DNA of 14,878 bases, taken from MGBC114844 sp910585855. GTDB lineage: Bacteria; Bacillota; Clostridia; Lachnospirales; Lachnospiraceae. The stretch lies in contig CBFFYP010000095.1 in the NCBI GenBank assembly GCA_965646165.1, positions 1-14,878 on the forward strand, in the 5' to 3' direction. The translations under genes and the position numbers were made by a program. Position 1 is the first letter of the stretch; every line of letters begins with the position of its first letter. Below are positions 8,058-14,690 of the stretch, one piece after another. The notes under the pieces are model-generated. The model was not told where the DNA came from and searched no databases. It saw nothing but the letters and a program-made list of their open reading frames with translations.

Positions 8058-9068
8058 CTATTCTGCTTTCCATGCCTTTGGCTCAAATATCTCTTTCAAT
8101 TTTGCAATCGAATAACTATCCGTCATCCCGGCAATATAATCACAAACTACCCGCACCTTTGTCTGGTTTTTTTCTTCCATCATATATATATATTCGGCAG
8201 GAAGCAATTCTATGTTATCTAGATAGTAGTAATATAAAGCAGTAATCATATTTTTTACCTTTTTCTCTTCACTCTTGGCAGAAGCATTGGTATAAACATA
8301 CTCAAACATAAACTGCCTTAAGCCTGCCATTGCCTCTGCAAACTCTGATGACATAACAACTTCCGGCTTTCCTGTACTTTGCCTGACGACATCATGTATC
8401 ATATGATTTAACCGCTCTTTTACAGTTGCTCCTAAAATCTTTGTATATTTTTTCGGAATCTCTTCTTCTGTCAATATCTTTCCACGAATTGCATCATCAA
8501 TATCATGATTAATATAAGCAATTTTATCAGAAAGCCGGACTGCCTGACCTTCTAAAGTAGATGGATGTGCATTGGTTTTATGATTTAAAATGCCATCTCG
8601 CACCTCTTTAGTCAAATTCAACCCCCGTCCTCCTTTTTCCAAAAATTCTACAATACGAACACTCTGCTCCTGATGCTGAAAACCAATTTCACAAACTGCA
8701 TTTAATGCCGCTTCCCCTGTATGTCCAAACGGCGTATGCCCCAAATCATGTCCCAATGCGATTGCCTCCGTTAAATCTTCATTTAAACGAAGAGAACGTG
8801 CTATCGTTCTGGCTATCTGAGAAACCTCCAAAGTATGTGTCAGTCTGGTACGATAATGATCGCCCTCCGGTGAAAGAAAAACCTGTGTTTTGTGTATCAG
8901 ACGCCGAAAGGATTTACTGTGCAGAATTCGATCCCGATCCCTTTGATAAACAGTACGCATATCGCACAGTTCTTCCTGTCGATCCCGTCCCTTTGAATCC
9001 ACACTATGTGCGGCATAAGGGCTTAGAAACTGCCTTTCATAGTCTTCCTGCTGCTCCCGGATATTCAT
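8058..9068 (-). CDS. dgt: Deoxyguanosinetriphosphate triphosphohydrolase-like protein (dGTPase)
   Basis: A 336-residue HD-domain hydrolase of the dGTPase family, which splits dGTP to deoxyguanosine and triphosphate or acts more broadly on dNTPs. The metal-binding residues of the HD fold are visible: His78 in RLTHTLEVSQ, His107-Asp108 in GHDLGHTPFGH, and Asp181 in DKIAYINHDIDDA. The length fits the shorter branch of the family often annotated as dGTPase-like, so substrate preference is uncertain. First gene of the cluster dgt-dnaG-rpoD-trmK, a common clostridial arrangement; 93 bases without a clear terminator separate it from dnaG. GGAAAGG and GGGGCGG stand before the start. Confidence 0.92.
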   Translation of the reverse strand: MNIREQQEDYERQFLSPYAAHSVDSKGRDRQEELCDMRTVYQRDRDRILHSKSFRRLIHKTQVFLSPEGDHYRTRLTHTLEVSQIARTIARSLRLNEDLTEAIALGHDLGHTPFGHTGEAALNAVCEIGFQHQEQSVRIVEFLEKGGRGLNLTKEVRDGILNHKTNAHPSTLEGQAVRLSDKIAYINHDIDDAIRGKILTEEEIPKKYTKILGATVKERLNHMIHDVVRQSTGKPEVVMSSEFAEAMAGLRQFMFEYVYTNASAKSEEKKVKNMITALYYYYLDNIELLPAEYIYMMEEKNQTKVRVVCDYIAGMTDSYSIAKLKEIFEPKAWKAE

Positions 9069-9131
9069 ACCGCCCCATCCTTTCCTCTATATTCTCTCAT
9101 TTATTTATTAACGATATTAAACGATATTATC

Positions 9132-9140
9132 AGTATAGCA
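9132..9140 (-). promoter_or_regulatory. Candidate extended -10 promoter for the dgt-dnaG-rpoD cluster
   Basis: On the minus strand TGCTATACT, an extended -10 (TGN plus TATACT), lies 64 bases before the dgt start. No good -35 is at 17-base spacing (TAGTCA), which an extended -10 can tolerate. Assigned by eye. Confidence 0.4.
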
Positions 9141-9274
9141 CGAACTTTTGCTTTTGACTACTGCAATCCTGCTGCCAAAATCAATCTTTCCAGTAGAAAC
9201 CCATACAATTTTTTATTCTACCATAAAACTTAAAAAAAAACTACTAAATTCAAAGGATTTTTTTCAATTTCCTC

Positions 9275-9303
9275 TTGATTTTCTCTAAAACTTATGATAA
9301 ACT
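9275..9303 (+). promoter_or_regulatory. Promoter for tRNA-Leu
   Basis: TTGATT (9275-9280) and TAAACT (9298-9303) at 17-base spacing, about 50 bases upstream of the tRNA. The leader between them and the tRNA can form a small hairpin (CGCAGTT with AACTGTG, 9312-9334). Confidence 0.55.
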
Positions 9304-9356
9304 AACGATGTCGCAGTTAAAAAACAAAAACTGTGATAAAAGTTTTTATTTTATAA

Positions 9357-9440
9357 GCAGTTGTGGCGGAATTGGCATACGCGCATGATTCAGGTTCATG
9401 TCCATGTAGGTGGGTTCGGGTTCAAGTCCCGTCAACTGCA
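9357..9440 (+). tRNA. tRNA-Leu (anticodon CAG)
   Basis: An 84-base class II tRNA. The acceptor arms GCAGTTG (9357-9363) and CAACTGC (9433-9439) pair fully, with discriminator A9440. The anticodon stem CATGA/TCATG encloses loop TTCAGGT, giving anticodon CAG for CUG codons. A long variable arm follows, as expected for leucine tRNAs. The T arm has CGGG/CCCG around TTCAAGT, with a T-T apposition at the outermost pair. The D loop has the usual GG. CCA is not encoded. It has its own promoter and terminator. Confidence 0.93.
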
Positions 9441-9447
9441 CTTTATT

Positions 9448-9492
9448 AAAAACCAGTATTTACAAGAGTTGCTCATAAATACTGGTTTTTTT
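9448..9492 (+). terminator. Rho-independent terminator of tRNA-Leu
   Basis: 15-bp perfect stem, 9448-9462 with 9476-9490, followed by a T-run to 9492, eight bases after the end of the tRNA. Confidence 0.85.
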
Positions 9493-9552
9493 ATACTTAT
9501 TCTTTCAAAATACAGAAGATTTTCTCTTTATTTTAAACCATTTTTCAATAAA

Positions 9553-9573
9553 ATGCAACACGAAATGCAACAC
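9553..9573. repeat. Tandem direct repeat ATGCAACAC x2
   Basis: ATGCAACAC occurs at 9553-9561 and 9565-9573 with a 12-base period, some 110 bases beyond the 3' end of a tRNA gene. Paired short direct repeats beside a tRNA resemble arm-type integrase sites, but no integrase gene or duplicated tRNA end is present. The surrounding stretch 9493-9690 holds no gene I can support. Confidence 0.35.
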
Positions 9574-9690
9574 AAAATTTCATAAAATTTAAACCTTTCG
9601 ATTATTACAGGCAAAAATCCACAATTTGCAATCTATTTTAAGCATAATGAAGTAGCAAACTCGGGCGAACAAAAATATTTTCATAGAATC

Positions 9691-9719
9691 TTGCATTTCA
9701 AAATGACATATGCTACAAT
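9691..9719 (+). promoter_or_regulatory. Promoter of antisense RNA (antitoxin)
   Basis: TTGCAT (9691-9696) and TACAAT (9714-9719) with exactly 17 bases between, preceded by a TG (TATGCTACAAT). It points into the 3' end of the minus-strand small peptide gene, and no open reading frame follows, which suits an RNA antitoxin. Confidence 0.65.
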
Positions 9720-9726
9720 AGCAATA

Positions 9727-9857
9727 AAGAAAGAGGGTATCTGCTGGTAACAGACACCCTCTGGGAACTACCGATAGACGGTTGGCCCGAATATAATCAG
9801 CTTAGAAACAGCCGCTCAGTTTATCAGTCCGGGGCGGCTATTTCTGTGTTTTTCCAT
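9727..9857 (+). ncRNA. Candidate type I antitoxin antisense RNA
   Basis: Predicted RNA of about 130 bases starting a few bases after the TACAAT box. Structure visible: 5' hairpin 9732-9743 / 9751-9762, small hairpin ACCG/CGGT (9770-9782), and a 3' hairpin AGCCGC (9810-9815) with GCGGCT (9834-9839) followed by a T-rich tail ending in TTTTT at about 9857. The last 20 bases are antisense to the end of the 33-residue peptide gene and the rest to its 3' untranslated region. That convergent overlap is the usual plan of txpA/bsrG-type systems. Ends are inferred from promoter and terminator only. Confidence 0.55.
9732..9762 (-). terminator. Terminator of the small toxin transcript
   Basis: Read on the minus strand, a 12-bp stem (one G-U pair) with a 7-base loop, followed by TTCTTTATT. 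On the plus strand the same position is an A-C mismatch, so the hairpin is better formed in the minus-strand RNA and most likely ends the toxin mRNA. Confidence 0.55.
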
Positions 9858-9939
9858 GATGAAATCCTATCGTATATCCAATACTGAAGCAAGTACCACA
9901 TAACGCCAGCACCGCTATCAGACTTTCTATAGTCAACAT
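9838..9939 (-). CDS. 33-residue hydrophobic peptide, candidate type I toxin
   Basis: Small gene encoding MLTIESLIAVLALCGTCFSI followed by GYTIGFHHGKTQK. It has one hydrophobic segment (about residues 4-26) and a short basic tail, the plan of membrane-acting type I toxins. The ribosome site is strong: AGGAGGG eight bases before the ATG. It has its own promoter, a leader of about 100 bases with self-complementary segments, and a convergent antisense RNA over its 3' end. I do not recognise the exact family with certainty; a small signalling or membrane-regulating peptide is the alternative. It lies in gene-poor accessory DNA next to tRNA-Leu, a common place for such modules. Confidence 0.65.
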   Translation of the reverse strand: MLTIESLIAVLALCGTCFSIGYTIGFHHGKTQK

Positions 9940-9944
9940 AACAC

Positions 9945-10015
9945 ACGCCCTCCTTTCCTAGATTCCCTTTCGGGTTTCTATGTAAACGGAGGGTCACAGT
10001 CCCTCCGGAGAGGGC
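9945..10015 (-). promoter_or_regulatory. Structured leader able to mask the toxin ribosome site
   Basis: Minus-strand leader. CGGAGGG and CCCTCCG form a perfect 7-bp hairpin (9987-10007). CCCTCC in that hairpin, and GCCCTC just upstream (to 10015), are each also complementary to the ribosome site GGAGGG(C) at 9947-9953. The leader can therefore switch between a local hairpin and a form with the ribosome site paired. Folding is by eye. Confidence 0.45.
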
Positions 10016-10049
10016 AAACCGCCTACCATCAATGGCAGAACCTAAAGTA

Positions 10050-10078
10050 ATTTTATCATGCCTCAGCAGATATTTCAA
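10050..10078 (-). promoter_or_regulatory. Promoter of the small toxin gene
   Basis: On the minus strand TTGAAA (10073-10078) and TAAAAT (10050-10055) at 17-base spacing, about 110 bases before the peptide start codon. Confidence 0.6.
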
Positions 10079-10110
10079 CAAAATCTTACAAATCTGCATG
10101 GAAATTTATA

Positions 10111-10274
10111 TTGCAATCCCACCCACCCCTCTGATATAATACCTTTACATAAATAACCCGATTTAGAGAATTGACACAATACAAATAGTGATTTAACATG
10201 TTTCATAAAAAACCTATAGAAATGGCAGTAGCTCGACTTAAGGCATTGACACGTTACTTTCTTCTGGTCATACT
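10111..10274 (+). promoter_or_regulatory. Three successive plus-strand promoter-like sequences without a clear gene
   Basis: TTGCAA-18-TATAAT (10111-10140), TTGACA-17-TAACAT (10171-10199) and TTGACA-17-CATACT (10246-10274). The 66-codon frame from 10198 has no ribosome site and unlike-protein composition, so no product is assigned. Between 10280 and 10617 I see only AT-rich DNA with a weak GGAGGA/TCCTCC repeat (10363-10386). The stretch may be a decayed gene region or may encode small RNAs. Confidence 0.35.
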
Positions 10275-10617
10275 TTGCATACTGCTGAAACGAAGCCCGA
10301 TAAAAGATATAAAGAACTACTCAAAATTTAGTCATCAATCAAAATTCTATATTGTAAAGTGGAGGATTATTTTTTCTTTCCTCCTGTTCCTTTTGTAATA
10401 AGAGCGAACTCTTGCAACCCAATTTTATCTTCCTTCTTCAATAAATCTAAGCAATCATATCCAAACTTTTCTAAAAGCCTATTTCATGTTTCGATTTTTT
10501 TAAATCATATACAATAAAAACTTTCTAACTTTACATGCTTTTTTGTTATATTTAAAAATTCTTATGAAATATAAAAGTTTAGATAAAATTCTTTTTTTGT
10601 TTCGGGGTCAAGAAACA

Positions 10618-10950
10618 GCCAGATTGGAAAACGGTGGACAGCCTGCAGTGACTTTGGAGAAAAGTTAGAAGTTCTTGACTTCTGCTGAAAAATCTAAGAT
10701 TTTTTTCACATACTGCTTCCATGCAGTATGTGAAAAAAAAGGAGCGTGTTTAGCCTGCATGTGTTTTGAGAAGCGATTATTTTATAGCAGAAGAACTCGT
10801 TTGGGATGTCCGTTTTGTTTTGGCTGCCATGCAGGCGAATTGCGCTCCGGTCTGTCCGGTTGGATGCATAGAACTGCAGAAGTCTTAAAACTTCTTACTT
10901 TTTGGAGAATTGGAACAGCAGGCTGTTCACCGTTTTCCAATCTGGCGTCC
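10618..10950 (+). repeat. Structured repeat element B (complete, 333 bases)
   Basis: The only complete copy in the window. Terminal stem: 10618-10646 pairs with 10918-10946, 29 pairs with a single G-U. Second stem: 10660-10685 with 10876-10902, imperfect. Inside are three hairpins. The first has a perfect 17-bp stem, 10700-10716 / 10723-10739, with loop TTCCAT. The second has GGAGCG (10741-10746) with CGCTCC (10843-10848), internal loop TGTTTA/GAATTG, then GCCTGCATG (10753-10761) with CATGCAGGC (10828-10836). The third is CCGG/CCGG near 10847-10859, followed by TTGGATG. It ends GGCGTCC at 10950, 40 bases before the kinase promoter. A 98-codon frame across it is incidental. Confidence 0.88.
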
Positions 10951-10989
10951 TCTCTCCAAAAGACTAATTAAAGATCAAATAAAAAATAA

Positions 10990-11018
10990 ATGACAAATTC
11001 ATTATTTTATGGTAAAAT
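10990..11018 (+). promoter_or_regulatory. Promoter of the hybrid histidine kinase
   Basis: ATGACA (10990-10995) and TAAAAT (11013-11018) at 17-base spacing, with TG one base before the -10. The short leader has a hairpin CCGAA/TTCGG (11023-11036) directly against the ribosome site GGGAGG, which could influence translation. Confidence 0.55.
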
Positions 11019-11049
11019 TTGACCGAAAGACTTCGGGAGGACTATTATC

Positions 11050-13302
11050 ATGAACGAACCAAATACCACGCATAACCTAATTGAATATATTTTTACTTTA
11101 TTAGAAACTGAAAAGAATACAACCGCCAATTTAGACTGCCTGCTAGAAGAAAAAGAACAATCAAAAACTTCTCTGCCAAACTCACAAAAACTCCAAACCG
11201 CATATGAAGTTATCCGTTTTCTAGATGAAATGCCCGGCGGAGTATTAATCTATCATGCCGACAAGGAAGAAGAAATTATTTATGCCAACAAAGCACTGCT
11301 TCATATCTTCCAATGCCAATCTATCAAAGAATTTCGAGAATTAACCGGAAATTCCTTTCAAGGAATGATACATCCAGAAGATTTGGCAAAAGCAGAGCAA
11401 AGCATTAAAGAACAAATTTTCGGCAGCTACAACGACCTAGACTATGTTGAATACCGAATTATTCGAAAAGACGGTTCCGTACGCTGGCTAGAAGATTACG
11501 GACATTTTATCCAAAGTGAATCACTAGGAAATATTTACTATGTCTTTATCATTGATATAACAGAAAAAAAGAACCGAGAAACACTAGAAAAGACCACCTT
11601 ATTAAATGAAAAAATCCAAAAGGAAAAACGTCTGCAAAACCTAATGGAAGAATATGACAAAGAAAGAAAATTAATCAATCAAGAACATTTACGCCGTTTA
11701 GAAGTTATTGAAGGACTTAGCATCAATTATGAAACGATTCTTTATGTCGATTTAAACATAAATAAAATCCTTCCATATCGTTTAAGCAATCGAACCGAAC
11801 ATCAATTCAAGCACAACCTTCCGCCAAACGGATTTACCGAATTTAATAAAAATTATATCCATGCATGGGTTCATCCAGAAGATCAGGAAATGGTTGCCAA
11901 AATGACTACTCCAGAATATATTCGCAAAAAATTATCCGCAAATAAAACCTATTATATCAATTATCGGGTTATAAATGGAGAGGAACTACAATATCTTCAA
12001 TTACGAATTGTAAACGTAGGACATAAAAAACATATCTCTCAAGTTGTTATGGGTTATCGAAGAGTAGATGATGAAGTTCGGCGGGAAATGGAACAAAAAC
12101 AGATGTTTGAAGAAGCTTTAAACAATGCCAATTTAGCAATTACTGCAAAAAATACCTTTCTCTCTAATATGTCCCATGATATGCGGACTCCATTAAATGC
12201 CATCTTTGGCTATACCGCACTTGCCAAAAAACATAGTAAAAATACAGATATCGTTTTACAATACTTAGAAAAAATAGATATTGCAAGCAAACAGCTTTTA
12301 GATTTAATCGACAATGTATTAGAAATTGCATGGACAGAAGCCAACGATATCCGTATCAGCGAATCGGAATGTAATCTTTGTGATATTTTGCAGGAAGTAC
12401 AAAAATCTTTAATTTTTCAGGCAAAAGAAAAAAATATTACATTTTCTCTAAACTCCGCTGGTCTAGAGCACTGTGATATATACGGAGATCACGATAAATT
12501 AAAACAAATACTTTTATATCTAACAAATAATGCCGTAAAATATACACAAAACAATGGCAGTATCACTCTTACTTTAACAGAATTAGAAAAACTGCCAAAT
12601 GACTATGCAATCTATCAGTTTATTGTAGAAGATACCGGCATTGGAATCGGACAAGATTTTCTAGCCCATATCTTTGAACCATTTGAACGAGAAAAAAATA
12701 CAACATTCAGCGGTGTCCCCGGTACAGGACTCGGTCTTATAATTGCCAAAAACATTATCGAAATGATGGGCGGAAAAATTGAAGTCCACAGTGTTGTAGG
12801 AGAAGGCAGTCAATTTATTGTAACCCTCCGCCTTCGTATTCAAAACCGTCCCCTTCCGTTTGCCATTGATTCAGAAGAAACCCTCTCTCAGCTAATGGCA
12901 CAAACGATTCTTTTAGTAGAAGACAATGAAATTAATTTAGAAATTGAAACAGAGATTCTCCAAGGCATTGGATTTCAGATTGAAACTGCCACAAACGGCA
13001 GTATCGCTATCGATAAAATAGCCAGTTCTATGCCCGGTGAATTTGCTTTGATTTTAATGGATATTCAAATGCCGATTATGGATGGAAGACAAGCAGCAAG
13101 AGCCATTCGAAAACTAAAAAATCCTACACTGTCACGAATTCCGATTATTGCTTTATCAGCGGATGCATTTGAAAGCGACAAGCGAAAATCCATTGAAAGC
13201 GGTATGGATGCTCATTTAACCAAACCAATTGATGTTCCTTTACTATTAGAAACCATTGTAAAAACCATACAGATTCATAAATCTTTATACGGTGAAAAGT
13301 AA
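11050..13302 (+). CDS. Soluble hybrid histidine kinase (PAS - PAS-like - HisKA - HATPase - receiver)
   Basis: A 750-residue cytoplasmic signalling kinase with no signal peptide or membrane segment. Domains: PAS at about 55-172 with the EYRIIRKDGSVRW motif; linker coiled coil 175-215; a second degenerate PAS-like region about 222-345; HisKA with His376 in SHDMRTPLN; HATPase with N box NNAVKYT (493-499), G1 DTGIGIG (528-534), F box FEPFERE (542-548) and G2 GTGLGL (558-563); and a C-terminal receiver (about 618-742) with acidic pair Glu624-Asp625, phospho-acceptor Asp671 and Lys725. All catalytic residues are intact. The X-box segment reads NVLEIAWTEAND where M-S-R-I-E-S is usual. No phosphotransfer domain or partner regulator is nearby, so its output is unknown. 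GGGAGG lies 9 bases before the ATG. Confidence 0.93.
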   Translation: MNEPNTTHNLIEYIFTLLETEKNTTANLDCLLEEKEQSKTSLPNSQKLQTAYEVIRFLDEMPGGVLIYHADKEEEIIYANKALLHIFQCQSIKEFRELTGNSFQGMIHPEDLAKAEQSIKEQIFGSYNDLDYVEYRIIRKDGSVRWLEDYGHFIQSESLGNIYYVFIIDITEKKNRETLEKTTLLNEKIQKEKRLQNLMEEYDKERKLINQEHLRRLEVIEGLSINYETILYVDLNINKILPYRLSNRTEHQFKHNLPPNGFTEFNKNYIHAWVHPEDQEMVAKMTTPEYIRKKLSANKTYYINYRVINGEELQYLQLRIVNVGHKKHISQVVMGYRRVDDEVRREMEQKQMFEEALNNANLAITAKNTFLSNMSHDMRTPLNAIFGYTALAKKHSKNTDIVLQYLEKIDIASKQLLDLIDNVLEIAWTEANDIRISESECNLCDILQEVQKSLIFQAKEKNITFSLNSAGLEHCDIYGDHDKLKQILLYLTNNAVKYTQNNGSITLTLTELEKLPNDYAIYQFIVEDTGIGIGQDFLAHIFEPFEREKNTTFSGVPGTGLGLIIAKNIIEMMGGKIEVHSVVGEGSQFIVTLRLRIQNRPLPFAIDSEETLSQLMAQTILLVEDNEINLEIETEILQGIGFQIETATNGSIAIDKIASSMPGEFALILMDIQMPIMDGRQAARAIRKLKNPTLSRIPIIALSADAFESDKRKSIESGMDAHLTKPIDVPLLLETIVKTIQIHKSLYGEK

Positions 13303-13360
13303 TAAGAATCTATTCAGAAATAACTTTTAAATAATACACAGGATTTTTCCTTGAAAGTAC

Positions 13361-13408
13361 CGCTTGAAAATCAGACACCTAATAAACTATGTAACTGATT
13401 TTCAAGCG
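13361..13408. repeat. Perfect 14-bp inverted repeat between convergent genes
   Basis: CGCTTGAAAATCAG (13361-13374) and its complement (13395-13408) around a 20-base spacer, in the 148-base gap between the kinase and TSUP genes. There is no T-run on either side, so it is not a classical terminator, although a role in transcript end protection of both genes is possible. Confidence 0.6.
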
Positions 13409-13450
13409 TTGCTTCCCAATCCTCTTAAAAACTCTGACTGTTTCTATTTT

Positions 13451-14218
13451 TTATTTCAAATAATTTACTGCCAATATTGCACTCCCCAATACAGCCAGTA
13501 CAACTCCGGTAGCACGATTCAAAGTAATCGCACTTGCCTTATTAGCAAACTTTGCAGCAATTTTTGCCCACAGCAAGGTAAACGCTACACATAAAAACAA
13601 ACACCCTATATCCGGCATCCCCCCAATTACAAAATGACTTACCGCCCCGGTAAAAGCCGTAAATGCCATAATAAATACACTTGTTCCAACTGCAGTTTTT
13701 AACTCATATCCCAATACACTTGTCAAAATCAATAGCATCATCATTCCGCCTCCAGCTCCAACAAAACCACAAATAAATCCAACGACTGTACCACTGATAA
13801 TTGACTGTACCACTCTCTTTTTTCTACTTACTTTATTCATACTCTCTTTTGTTGTCATAACCGGTTTTACTATAAATTTAATTCCAAGCAGCAATGTCAT
13901 ACATACAGAAAAACTTCCCATTGTAGTATTCGGCACAAGACTTGCCGTCCAGCTTCCTACCAATGTAAACAATAACACCGCAATCATCATAACCATACCA
14001 TTGCGTATATCAAGGTTTTTATTCTTTCCATAAGTATAAGCACTGACTGCACTTGCAAGAACATCACTTGCCAATGCAATTCCCACTGCCTCATATGCTG
14101 GAAGCCCTAAAAAAGTAATCAACATCGGACTAATTACCGCAGCCGCACTCATTCCCGCAAACCCTGTTCCAAGTCCTGCACCAAGCCCTGCCAAAAAACA
14201 GATCCATAATTTATACAT
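13451..14218 (-). CDS. TSUP-family (TauE/SafE-like) membrane transporter
   Basis: A 255-residue membrane protein with about eight hydrophobic segments in two similar halves, as in the TSUP (sulfite exporter TauE/SafE, DUF81) family. The N-terminal glycine-rich AGLGAGLGTGFAGMSAAAVISPML (about 10-33) and the internal GFVGAGGGMM (151-160) with AVGTS (176-180) are the repeated family signature. Family substrates include sulfite, sulfoacetate and organosulfur anions; the sequence does not settle which. The ATG overlaps the stop of the upstream MarR-type gene (ATGTATAA, 8-base overlap), so the two are translationally coupled. The repressor probably senses a compound this protein moves. Confidence 0.9.
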   Translation of the reverse strand: MYKLWICFLAGLGAGLGTGFAGMSAAAVISPMLITFLGLPAYEAVGIALASDVLASAVSAYTYGKNKNLDIRNGMVMMIAVLLFTLVGSWTASLVPNTTMGSFSVCMTLLLGIKFIVKPVMTTKESMNKVSRKKRVVQSIISGTVVGFICGFVGAGGGMMMLLILTSVLGYELKTAVGTSVFIMAFTAFTGAVSHFVIGGMPDIGCLFLCVAFTLLWAKIAAKFANKASAITLNRATGVVLAVLGSAILAVNYLK

Positions 14219-14660
14219 CGTTTTTCTCTTCCTTTCGATAAGAATAAATATTTTCCAAAATGCGCTGGTGACACCGCTTCATCATCTCTATCTCTTCCCG
14301 TGAAATACCTGCAAACATAGCCTCTCCAAAACATTCCTGTGCCGCCCTTCCATCCTCAATAATCGGCAAAGCCAAATCGCAAATTACTAAATGTATCGTC
14401 TTTCGATTTCCCTTTATATATTCTTTTCTAAGATAACCCTTCTCTTCCAGCATCTTAATAGAAACCGATACCTGCGACTTCGACAAACAGCGCACCTCTA
14501 CTATATCCGATGCCGTATCAAAAAGAGGATTATTCGCTAAAAACAAAAGAATATCCAATTCCATCCGTGTAATCCGATGTACTTCACAAACCTTTTCCAC
14601 ACATTTTGCATAAAAAGTCTTTATCACATTTTGATGTTCCCAGAGATTAAAAGGTATCAT
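14211..14660 (-). CDS. MarR-family transcriptional regulator
   Basis: A 149-residue winged helix-turn-helix protein. The recognition part is CLSKSQVSVSIKMLEEKGYL (about 58-77), followed by the wing KEYIKGNRKTIHL; N- and C-terminal helices would form the dimer interface. Two cysteines at 20 and 25 and others at 58, 94 and 110 are visible, so redox or metal sensing is possible but not shown. AGGAGG is five bases before the ATG. A palindrome between promoter and start points to autorepression. It is the first gene of a two-gene operon with the TSUP transporter. Confidence 0.9.
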   Translation of the reverse strand: MIPFNLWEHQNVIKTFYAKCVEKVCEVHRITRMELDILLFLANNPLFDTASDIVEVRCLSKSQVSVSIKMLEEKGYLRKEYIKGNRKTIHLVICDLALPIIEDGRAAQECFGEAMFAGISREEIEMMKRCHQRILENIYSYRKEEKNDV

Positions 14661-14675
14661 CTTTTCCTCCTTTTT

Positions 14676-14689
14676 GTTCTATTTCGAAC
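14676..14689. promoter_or_regulatory. Probable MarR operator
   Basis: Palindrome GTTC-N6-GAAC (GTTCGAAATAGAAC on the minus strand), directly after the -10 and before the ribosome site. A bound dimer would cover the transcription start. Confidence 0.6.
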
Positions 14690-14690
14690 T

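Noticed and set aside
9361..9585. 74-codon plus-strand frame over the tRNA
   Set aside because: Begins within the tRNA-Leu gene and reads through its terminator.
9824..10099. 91-codon minus-strand reading frame across the toxin module
   Set aside because: It runs in another frame through the toxin leader and terminators and has no ribosome site; the 33-residue frame has AGGAGGG, promoter and antisense RNA.
10198..10398. 66-codon plus-strand reading frame
   Set aside because: No ribosome site before the ATG and no recognisable protein features; hydrophobic content is what AT-rich DNA gives by chance.
10618..10950. Element B as a group II intron, IS200/IS605-type element or CRISPR-related repeat
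   Set aside because: No domain V-like hairpin, no intron boundary motif, no transposase or guide-RNA nuclease gene, and no regularly spaced repeats. A mobile origin is possible but a named class cannot be supported.
10675..10971. 98-codon plus-strand reading frame inside element B
   Set aside because: It covers the hairpins of the structured repeat, has no ribosome site, and the homologous positions in A and C do not keep a reading frame.
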